From: Pipra filicauda
Lineage: Eukaryota; Chordata; Aves; Passeriformes; Pipridae
NCBI RefSeq assembly: GCF_003945595.2
Contig: NW_024104283.1
Coordinates: 1,620,630 to 1,684,629, forward strand
Length of the DNA: 64,000 bases
Direction of reading: 5' to 3'
The position numbers and the translations under genes were made by a program. The stretch's first letter is position 1; each line of letters begins with the position of its first letter. The notes below the pieces were generated by a model. The model worked only from the letters and a program-made list of their open reading frames with translations, made no database searches and was not told the origin of the DNA. Of the stretch, positions 22,506 to 31,640 are shown one piece after another.

Positions 22506-25054
22506 GAGTAGAGCCTGGGGTAAAGAAATTATTTCAGACATGATAAAGTTCTCCGGATTTGGAGGGTGGATCCTCAGCAGCCATGTGAGAGCAAACATTT
22601 AAAATGTGTCTAATTCTGAATTCAGTTGCAGGAATCATCATACTTTACAAGGGGCTGTGACCTTAAAGGTGTGAAATCAAAAGGCAGGTACTGTGACTTG
22701 TCACACCATTAATGGCAAGTTACCTCTTTGAGGTAGACAAGGTTGATAATCAAGCCCATTCATGAGAATATGCCCATGATCTCATACAGATCTCACAGCT
22801 TTAGTACTTGTAAGTTCAGGCTGTGGGAAAATGTGACACAGAAGTCATGGCATCGTGTGCAAAGGGAGCATTAGGCATTCCTTAGAAAGAAGTTCTGTCC
22901 CAACATTAACAAAGACTGATGTGGGAAGTGGAGATAAAGGTAACACAATGCCACAACCACTGAGTGGCACCAAATGTCCTGGTGCCATGCTATGGTAATC
23001 CATGAATGGAAGAAATCCCTAATTGTTTTCTGGGAAAAGATTTTGTGTTACTTAAAATGTTTTAAAATAAAAGATCCAATTTTTTTCACTGATACTCTTT
23101 ATAATTGCTTCCAGTTAGATCCTTTTAAGGTTCACAGGCAAAGTTTAAGATATTTTCTTTCTATGTTCTTTGCTACGAGTATTGCACACACTCTGCAGTG
23201 ATGGCAACTCCTGCAGTAGTTGCTTTGGAAGATACCTGAGCGCATGAAACTCACCTCCCTCTGGGTTTCTAGTCCTTAATGTTTTACAGTGAGGCAGTGA
23301 AAAGCTTCTGCACAGTAAATAAGAAGACAGGTAAAAACCTATACATATAGTCAGCCCAATTTTGTAAGCAGAGGAAATGTTCTTTCTCCAGTTGTGCTCA
23401 TCTGCTGAGTTTGCTACTTCAGTCAGATAAAGGGACAAAGCTCTCAAAGATGATTACATTCCTACAGGTTTAGTGAAAGCAGCCTGTTATATGAGGAAGG
23501 CTTGTGAGTGCACCAGCCTGAAGGACCAGCAGTACGTGAGCTAAGATCTTACTAGACAGGGTAAAATCCACATGGGAGGCAGTCTGGGTAAGTGCCCTAT
23601 AGAAAATCCCTGGTCCATGCGTTCAGCCGATCACAGGAGCCCAAGCAGGAGGAAAGCAGGCATCACTCATGTTGCAGATAATCAGATGGTTTCTTAATGT
23701 CATTGTTTCAGAACCCAGCTACAGATTTTCTAACCATTGTTGGCAACATCACTCTTTTGTCCCATTGTCGTGTGAGGGGGTTGGTTGCCTGTGGCATGAA
23801 CTGACCTAGCAGGGGAATCCTAAGAGTCTGCTTTCAGCCTCATCCTGTCTCTGCTTTCTCCCTGCCAGCCTGTTCTAGCAATTAGGCCAGGAGCCACTGG
23901 AAAGAAGGGCCTGAAAAAAATAATTCCTACTGTCAGGTTCAGTATGAAGGTTTCCCCAGCCAAGAGATGGGATGCCCCATGATTGAATAGTAGTGAAGAG
24001 AGACCATTCTAGCCTAAACCCCAACAGTTTATTTGAGTGCTGTTCCTTATGTACTCATTTCCCTATAAAAAATGATGGTGATGTCTTGCGTTCCAGGAAA
24101 AAAGAAGCGATGTTGCTTTTTCCACTCATGGCCTGTCTGGAAGGTCACCCAGGTAAAATAAACCCCAGTTGCCTGGACTTGAGGAGCAACTTGGTACACT
24201 GGAGGTGAAGATAGCATTATGGCATCTCCTAAGTAGGTAATAATTTCTAACCTAGAGGAATTTGATCTTCCCCATATGCTCTCAAAATTCTTTAAAGACC
24301 TGTTGTGTCAACTCACAGAAATACCATTTTTTGCAACACAGCTCTGCCATGCTACTAGTGGGCAGGGATGGGTTCTGCAGCTGTGGGAGCAGGGATGGGT
24401 TCTGCAGCTGTGGGAGCTACCCTCAGCATCTCAGCACTTGGCCATCCACCTGGCTTCCCTTCAGCACCCTGCACCAGGTTCAAACTACTCATTGTTATAC
24501 ATATGGTCATTTGCTCAGTGGTTTCACAGTTACCAGCACCTCTCCTGCACATCCACTGGTGACTTTTCTGATCTCATGGGAGGTTGTTGGTCGCTGACCA
24601 CCTCTGCTGAGTGTTCGCCTTCAGGCTTTTATCAGGCTTAGTTACAAAAATGCAGCTGACTGAGTTCAATCCCACCTTAATTCCTAACAACACAAGGCAG
24701 AGACCCAAATTACTGGCAGAAGAAAGTGTGCTTTGACAAGATCCCATAATATCTGTGGAAGAAAAGCAATGACAAACCTGGTATAGTGCCAAAGATGACC
24801 ATCAGACTGGTTTAGTGGATAGGACTGATGAAACTTAGAACAATTCAGCCATAACAGGTATGTGCTTTCCAAATAGAATGGAAAACTTTATGATTGTAAA
24901 ATGGAAATTGCAACCTAGTAGATACACCTACAGCTGGGGGAATTTTTGCCCCACATGTCATAACCTTCTTAATCTTCCGTGAGGTGATGGACTGCCTTCC
25001 TGCAGCTGACAGTCTGGAGAGCAGGGATCTCCAGAGGTAATGTTTGGCCGGCAG
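22506..25054. other. Intergenic stretch between SEC63 flank and provirus
   Basis: Unique-looking AT-rich sequence with no supported gene. The only structure I see is a 27-bp tandem duplication near 24362. The open frames present are short and resemble nothing known. Confidence 0.7.
24362..24417. repeat. 27-bp tandem duplication
   Basis: The unit GCAGGGATGG-GTTCTGCAGC-TGTGGGA occurs twice with no mismatch, followed by two bases of a third copy. Confidence 0.95.
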
Positions 25055-25058
25055 ATGG
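25055..25058. repeat. Target site duplication, left (ATGG)
   Basis: ATGG directly precedes the left LTR and is repeated directly after the right LTR at 29269-29272. A 4-bp duplication is the size expected for gammaretrovirus-like integration. Confidence 0.75.
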
Positions 25059-25559
25059 TGCTATGGAAATTATGCAAAGCAGCCACCCTGACAGGGTTCG
25101 ACTCTCGGCTTCCGCTGAATCCGTAAGTCAAAAGAGACTCTCGTGAAGTCGTTTTTATTAAATAGTGCTACAGCTCGAGCTGGGCACCTCTGAAGATGGA
25201 TCCCAAACAAAGAAATCCCTGGGCAATCGTTCCCTTACAATCTAAGCTCACCCCTCACGCGACAGTTCGTCCCAGTTGGTAATATTGGGGTCTGGGGTCT
25301 TCTTGCTTTTTATCGGTTTGATTTTCTTGCTGTTCATTACTAAGTAGTTGCTAAGTGATCATCTTTTTATACAATATACAGTGGTTCTGTACCCTGTTTC
25401 ACATCCTCTTAGGTTGTTTTCAGCTGGTTCTGTAGCTAGCTATTCGACATGCTGTAATGGTTGTTACAGTTCATGTACCACAATCTGTAGGCTTTGAATG
25501 TTCTAGCTATTAATGTTTAAGCTGATAGTGCTAAATTTAAACTAACACGTTCTACAACA
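25059..25559 (-). repeat. 3' LTR of the provirus
   Basis: 501 bases, TG...CA bounded on the minus strand. It aligns along its whole length with 28780-29268; shared blocks include CTTACAATCTAAGCTC and GGTAATATTGGGGTCTG on the plus strand. A TTTTTATTA on the plus strand near 25153 is a reversed AATAAA polyadenylation signal. Confidence 0.88.
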
Positions 25560-25578
25560 GCCCCCCTTTTGTTTTTAT
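25560..25578 (-). other. Polypurine tract of the provirus
   Basis: The minus strand reads AAAACAAAAGGGGGGC immediately before the 3' LTR. That is the position and composition of the retroviral plus-strand primer. Confidence 0.8.
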
Positions 25579-25990
25579 TAACATTCCTGTTATATGGGAG
25601 CGGAATATTTGTAGTCCCTCAGGTGTGAGCACAGTTGAGTACAGCAACTGTTACAACACTGAGTACAAACAAACAGTATTTCAAAGGTTGTTTTAAAAAG
25701 GAATAATCCGTCAAGAATTCATTTAGCCCAAGCTCCTAGTCTGGTACCCAGGAGGTGACCCAATACTTCTTGGTGAAGTATTGGTGAAGAAGAGACCATA
25801 CTTCTTGGAATCTTGCTTAAGTATTGTCCAATTGTAATTAATGCATTAATTTTACTTGGTCTTACAAGGTCATGGAACCATCCAGTTATCAGGTATTTCT
25901 TTGGTAAGACAGGTTTTGCCCCTACTGTTTATGTTCCATCTTCGTCCTCCACTGCTTCCCACTTTTCCCACTGTTCCTTTTCTTCATTTG

Positions 25991-26640
25991 TCACATCAAT
26001 TGGTATAATTCTTTTGGATGGTCAACATTGGGCCATGAGCTCTTATCTGAAGTAACTGCCATAATGTTCACCACAGGTTGATGAGCCACAGCTTTTGCTG
26101 CTGCATTAGCTAAGGCATTCCCTTTGCTGATTACAATAGTGTCCCTTGTACAGACTGGACAGCAAACCACAGCAATTTCTTTGGGAAGTGGGATTGTGTC
26201 CACCAAGTACCAAATTTCTGTTCCATTAGCCATAGCTTTTCCAGAGGAAGTGAGAAACCACCATTCTTTCCACAAGATACCTTTCATTTGGCATACACCA
26301 AAAGCACACCTTGAATCTGTATGGACAGTTACTCTTGCCAGGCAAGCTGCTCGGGCTAACACAATTAACTCTGCCCCTTAAGCACTAACTGTGTCCGGAA
26401 GAGCTCTGGCATCTGCAACCTTCCACTGGTCCACATTTTCATAGCCAGTTTTTGATTGCCCATGTAAATGGTAGGGTGATCCATCTGTGAATAAAACAAG
26501 ATTTGAGTTCTGTCTGCGAGATCTGCTCGTGCCTTACTAATACTCTGGATTAGCATGTCACATTGCTGATGCTCTTCTCCAGGTATTGGTACTAGTGTTG
26601 CCAGGTTCAATGTGTTGCAGCTGTTTAGAGTCACATTATC
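25991..26640 (-). pseudogene. Broken pol: RNase H remnant
   Basis: Two adjacent open stretches on the minus strand (26365-26634 and 25991-26362) resemble the connection and RNase H part of gammaretroviral pol. A LNLATLVPIP motif precedes a VTVHTDSRCAFGV motif and a LPKEIAVVCC motif. The acidic residue expected after the GN motif is replaced (ISKGNALANAAAK has Asn where the family has Asp), and the first catalytic Asp block is not preserved. A frame break separates the two stretches. It is an inactive relic. Confidence 0.82.
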
Positions 26641-26959
26641 TGCGTTTAGGAGAGTTAGTTCATATTTATGTGCTCATTGGGGAGACAAGGCTTGTGTTGC
26701 ACAGTGTTCGTGAAGTAGTTCAACTTCATATGGCACATAGAACATAATTGGGTGAAGTGGTCTAATAGTAAAAAATGACTTTTTTTCTACTATTCCAGCT
26801 GCCACTGCCACTGATCTAGTGCATGTTGGAGCTTCAGATGCCACTGGATCCAGTTGGACAGAACACTACGCCACAGGTCTTTGATGGGGTCCTAATTTCT
26901 GCATTAAAATGCCACTAGCCTCTTTTTTTCTCATATGTATATACAGATCAAAACGCTTT

Positions 26960-27860
26960 GTGTAGTCTGGAAGTCCTAAAGCTGGAGCCAAAGCCAAAGC
27001 TTCCATGTAATGGGTTCTATTTCTTAATTTTTTTGTTGCTTCTGTTGGAGATTACGTTAGTTCCCCTAATCCTGGTGTCCATGGTCAGCAAAACCCAACT
27101 GCACCTCAAAACGCTCATCGCTGGGGAGTTTTCTGTAACTGGCAGAGGAATTTCATTTATAGCTTTTATTCTTTCTGTATCTGTTACCTGCTGTCCTTCC
27201 TTTGAAATGAATCCCAAATATTATACTTCCATTTGACCCGGCTAGAGCTTGGATGGAGATACGCCCTTGGTTGCTAAAGCAATGCCTAAATGTATAGTGT
27301 CTTTTAAACAGTCATTACAATTTCTACTACCTATTAGTAAATAAATCATGTACACATTGCACTAAAACTAATCCACCAGGTAACTCAATATCCTTGAAAT
27401 CTTTTAATATCTGAGAATTTATGGTGGGAAACCCATTAAACTCCTAGAGAAGACAAGTTCATGTCAACTGTTTTCTCTTCCAAGTGAATGCAAACAAGGG
27501 GTGGCTTTCTCCACCTGTGGGAATACTGAAGAACACTGCAGTCAAATCAGTCACAGTAAAACACATAGCCCAGTGCAGGATTTGCAAGAGTACAGGAGTG
27601 GGATCTGGCACTGCAGGGTGTGAGACAATGGTATACTGGTTAGTTGCTCTCAAATCTGGAACAAATCAAAAGTCAGGATCTCCGCCTTTTTCCTGTCTGT
27701 TTTTTCTTGCTGGTAACACTGGGGTTTTATATGGGAATTCAGACACTTCCAAGATTCCTCAGGCAGGGTGCTGAGCTACTTGTTTTTGAATACTTTTCCC
27801 GGCTTCCCGGGGATGGGCCGCTGTTCCACAGCAGAGGGCGCGCCTCCCTTTGTTTTCAGG
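26960..27860 (-). pseudogene. Broken pol: reverse transcriptase remnant
   Basis: Minus-strand pieces resemble gammaretroviral reverse transcriptase. They are an N-terminal LRATNQYTIVSHPAVPDP and FTVTDLTAVFF region (27459-27653), a catalytic region near 27345-27356 and a GFISKEGQQVTDTERIKAIN region (27017-27217). At the catalytic YVDD position the sequence reads CVHD, so both the Tyr and the first Asp are lost. Stops and frame changes separate the pieces. It cannot be active. Confidence 0.83.
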
Positions 27861-28240
27861 CGTGTTTCGGCAGTTCCACTTCATTTCCCGATTGACTCTG
27901 CAATTCCGTGGGCACCAGCTTCCAGGGGTTTAGGTATCTCCAGGTTGGGAATATTACGAATATGCCTGCGATTGTCAAATTGGTAACCCTGGGTGATAGA
28001 TGTGAATATACATCCAGGTTTTGGAGGAGTTCTCTTCCTAAGAGACAAGATGGGAACACTTCTGGTATTACAAATCTTCCCTGCACCCCTTTATTTCCTA
28101 TGTGGATAGTAATGGTTTACTTAAAACATGTTCTGCTTTTCCTGTTACGCCTTGAATTAACACCTTGTCCTGTGATAGAGTTCCCTTTGGTACAAAATTT
28201 AAGTTGGTTCTTGTGTCAACTAAAAATTCATCTTCCTCTG
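27856..28240 (-). pseudogene. Broken pro: retroviral aspartic protease remnant
   Basis: On the minus strand a FLVDTRTNL block near 28210 takes the place of the protease active-site loop (normally D-T/S-G), with Arg instead of Gly. Farther on, PSCLLGRELLQNLDV near 28040 matches the conserved LLGRD-L block at the end of the protease. The changed active site and a break near 28100 make it inactive. Confidence 0.78.
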
Positions 28241-28379
28241 TTTTCCTAATTATATGCCCATTTTCATTCAGCTGAGCTTTCTACATGCCATAGACTTCAA
28301 TTTCCACTGTCTTCTGAGTTCCCTGCCTTCAGTCATTGCATATTACTTCACGATTCCTGTCTTACATTTTCCACGCCCA

Positions 28380-28460
28380 GTTCCCTTTGAAGCCCCCTTG
28401 GATGAAGTGGGCATTTTCTTTGCCAGTTACCAAGTTTCCCACAGTAATGATACTTTTCCT
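28380..28460 (-). pseudogene. Gag nucleocapsid zinc-knuckle remnant
   Basis: The minus strand reads YHYCGKLGNWQRKCPLHP, which has the spacing of a C-x2-C-x4-H-x4-C knuckle. Its first Cys is replaced by His or Tyr and its His by Asn. Little other gag is recognisable up to the 5' LTR. Confidence 0.65.
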
Positions 28461-28779
28461 GCAGTTTTCTAGTACCTCAATTAAGGGCATCCCCTTCTCT
28501 ATTCTGGGTCTGTTCCCCATACCTATATGCCAAATTTGTGTGCCTTACTCTGGTCAGGCCATGCACACCTCTCCTAGCATGCTTCTGAACTGGGACTTGA
28601 ACGCACTTGAAGCCAGAATATCCAGAATTTAGTAGCGGAATTTTGGCAACAATCAGTCAGTGCCTCTTGTCTCCAAAGTTCCCAGGTGAACTCACCCGAT
28701 GCCAGCAGCTGGACATTTGGAGATGAGAGCATCCAACATCCAGTGGTGATTGCCTAGAGTCCCATCTGGGTTGGCAAAC

Positions 28780-29268
28780 TGCTATGGAAATTACCGATAC
28801 CAGCCACCATAACAGGGTTTGACTTGGCTTCCACTGAATCAGTAAACCAAAATTCTTCTATAAGGTCCTTTTTATTAATAGCACTGCAGCTAGAGCTGGG
28901 CAATTCCAAAGAGGGACCCTGAACAAAGAGATCCGTGGGCAATTATTCCCTTACAATCTAAGCTCCCCATCCCTCATGCAACAGTTCAGGCCAATGGTAA
29001 TATTGGGGTCTGAGGTCTTCTTGCTTTGTATTGGCTTGATTTTCTTGCTGTTTTGTTATTAAGTGGTTGTCTTCTCATACAGTATACAGTGGCTCTATAT
29101 CCTGTTTTATATCCTCTTGGGTAATTTTGTCCAATTCTGTAGTTAGTTACTTGGCATGCTGTAATATGATTGTAATAATTCATATACCACATTCTATAGG
29201 CTTTGTGTACTCTAGCTGTTAATATTTAAGCTGCTAGTGCTAGATTTCTACTAAGTCTTTTTACAACA
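28780..29268 (-). repeat. 5' LTR of the provirus
   Basis: 489 bases, direct repeat of 25059-25559 with many substitutions and small indels. On the minus strand it begins TGTTGTAAAAAG and ends CATAGCA. The sequence just inside it (GTTTGCCAACCCAGATGGGA) should hold the primer binding site, but I cannot match it with confidence to a tRNA. Confidence 0.88.
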
Positions 29269-29272
29269 ATGG
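29269..29272. repeat. Target site duplication, right (ATGG)
   Basis: Matches ATGG at 25055-25058 on the other side of the provirus. Confidence 0.75.
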
Positions 29273-31374
29273 CTATCCAACACAGTGCTGGGATGTTCTC
29301 CAGCTCACCCTGTTGCCAAACAATTCTTATAAGAAGGTGATAGATTTCCAGTGATTTGCCACTTTTATAGGTGTATTAGTTCCTAATAAAATGATGTCTG
29401 GCATTACCTAAGCTGAGTATATCTGGGTCATAAAAGCAACAAAAGAAGAAGGCTCTTAGTGTGTGTAGGTAAGAAAGAGAGAAGATAACAGGTTTGCAAG
29501 GCATATTTCATTGAAATGGGCATTGCTAACAAAATAGCTCTTTGTAAGAGCTTCAGAAGAACCTGTCACCGTGGAAAAGCTACAGACATGAGAAAGGCAG
29601 CAGGATCTGCACTGTGTGTGTGGCTGGGATCCACCTCAGGCTGCCAGGCTCTGTTGGGTGGCCACGCAGATCCCTTTTGTTCTGCTCCTGGTCCACTCTG
29701 CAGGCAGTATCATACTGGAGCTTTTGCGCTTGGCCCAGCTATTTTAGAAATGTTCTTTCTCTGTGTCTGTCCTGTGACACAAGATGGTCAACTCTTCCAA
29801 TTACTTCCAGTCAACAAAAGTTTAACGCGGCCAACCTGAAGAGCCATGAACCACAATTAGACTTTCATGAGGGGAAATACACTATGGGAGGGAAGAGGCC
29901 TGCAGCTAGTTCCACAAAGGCGAGTGCCTGCACCCACTTCCATGCAAACACCACTTCTCACTGACACTTTTTATCCCTGCTATTTTATTTATTTCTCATA
30001 GAGTAGTCAGATTAAAACTGATGGCCCAGTGATCCACCTCAGGACCCCAGCGGACCTGTCCTCTTTGGATTTGCTGTTTGGTTTTGATGGGGATAAAACT
30101 AGCTGTTCCTGCTGAGAGGTGACAAATTCAGGAGAAAGGTCCTAGAGCAAGTTGCTGACAGCTTGTATCTCAAGACTGTAGAGGTTAGTGGCAGTCCAAA
30201 ACCCCTACAGTGCTCCTGAATCAAGTCCTGCCAAGAGAGCCAGGAAAGTGGGAAAATAAGAGCTTACACACCTCATAAGTTCGTCGTGACATTTGGGCTG
30301 TGATTCCCTGGATTCTTACCCTTAGCAGAAATCCAGTGGTTGAGTTACATCAGGAATCAAACTGGTTGGCACTTTGGACTACTTTGTTCTTTCCTGTTGC
30401 ATGCTAGGGAGTAACTGTGGGGATGCAATACTGAAGCTGAGCAGTGCTTTGAAGGTTGAGGGTTTCCACTGACCTAGGTCCAAAATGCTGCCCTTTCTCC
30501 TCTTTCTTCACACAGGGAGCGGACATGAGGGTTTTGCCCTTGAGGAGGTGCAGGATTTGCTGCAGGGCTTCAAGGGCACTAGTGCCAGGAATATTAGCAA
30601 TGAAAGCCAGAGCGCAGCTGCTGCTTCTCTGGAAATTGGTGTTACGGTTAAATCCAGCAACTGGGACTCAGGGGTATTATAAGGATAGGCACAACAAAGA
30701 TGCAGTAAGTGGATTATCTGAAAAGTTCACACACACACTTTTTCCCTCTGAATTTCCCATTTTTGTTTAAATTAACTATTTATGCCTTATTGTTAAACGT
30801 GGCTCCAAAATGATGCAATAGCACTGCCTTTAGAAATGGAAAATAATTTGTAAATTATGCTTAACAATTGTCATTCAGAGCTCTCCAAACACCATCTGTT
30901 TTGATGGTTGACCTTGCAAACTGGGGAAGACAGAAGTAAGTCACAAAGATTCCTGCAAGTTAAACTATTTTCCAAGCTGATTATGAAGCTTAGAGCTCAA
31001 AAGGTCTTTGTACAGAAACTCACAAAATACCTTTTCTTTTTCAAGGGTTATCACCACCTAATTCATTTTACCTCTGATTTCGCATTAGAGGTATTGTTTA
31101 CTCCTCTGCTGTTCTGAAAATGCTCAGGAAGTGTGATATTATGGTCCTTCCCACCAGCCTTTTCCAATACACAGCAGCTGTCTGTTCACCACATCTGGGC
31201 TTTGTTGATGAATGTTGTTTGAATGTTTAAGAGGGGCTTTCCTTGACATTTTATTTATTCCTTAATAATCTCAATCATGCTGCCAGCGATCAGGCAAAAT
31301 TCACATTGATACCATTGCCTGGCTGCTACCAGTGCAAGATTTGTTGAAGAAATGGTTATAAAACCGTCAGTGCA
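29273..31374. other. Intergenic stretch
   Basis: No supported gene. A moderately GC-rich part near 30.45-30.68 kb carries overlapping open frames of about 65-104 codons that resemble nothing I know. The AT-rich part at 30.78-30.90 kb looks slowly evolving by composition only. Confidence 0.6.
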
Positions 31375-31375
31375 A

Positions 31376-31640
31376 TGAATCATAGAATACCCTGAGTTGG
31401 AGGGGACCCATAAGGATCATAGCGTCCAACTCCTGGCCCTGCACAAGACAGTCACAAGAGTCACACCACGTGCCTGAGAGCATTGTCCAAACACTTCTTG
31501 AACTCTGTCAGGCTTGGTACTGTGACCACTTCCCTGGGGAGCCTGTTCCAGAGCCCGATCACCCTTTGGGTGAAAAACCTTTTCCTGATATCTAACCTAA
31601 ACCTCCTCTGACACAGCTTTATGTCATTCCCTCAGGTCTT
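31376..31640 (-). mobile_element. CR1 LINE 3'-end fragment
   Basis: The plus strand begins GAATCATAGAATACCCTGAG and continues TTGGAGGGGACCCATAAGGA, AGCCTGTTCCAGAGCCCGAT and GGGTGAAAAACCTTTTCCTG, the reversed CR1 3' region. The element is in minus orientation and 5' truncated. Confidence 0.88.

Larger units (their letters stand above)
25059..29268 (-). mobile_element. Class I (gammaretrovirus-like) endogenous retrovirus, internally deleted
   Basis: A provirus in minus orientation. The 5' LTR is at 28780-29268 and the 3' LTR at 25059-25559. Both begin TGTTGTA and end TAGCA on the minus strand and are flanked by ATGG duplications. The interior is only about 3.2 kb. In order on the minus strand it holds a gag zinc-knuckle remnant, protease, reverse transcriptase and RNase H, then a polypurine tract. 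I see no integrase, no clear env and most of gag is missing. The pol similarity is of the gammaretrovirus type. LTR identity is roughly 80 percent by eye, so the insertion is old. All frames are broken by stops and shifts, and it is not functional. Confidence 0.88.

Noticed and set aside
28740..28779. Primer binding site next to the 5' LTR
   Set aside because: The sequence does not match any tRNA 3' end that I can name with confidence, so no tRNA was assigned.
30456..30770. Overlapping frames of 65 and 104 codons
   Set aside because: Two frames of the same strand are open and neither resembles a known protein.
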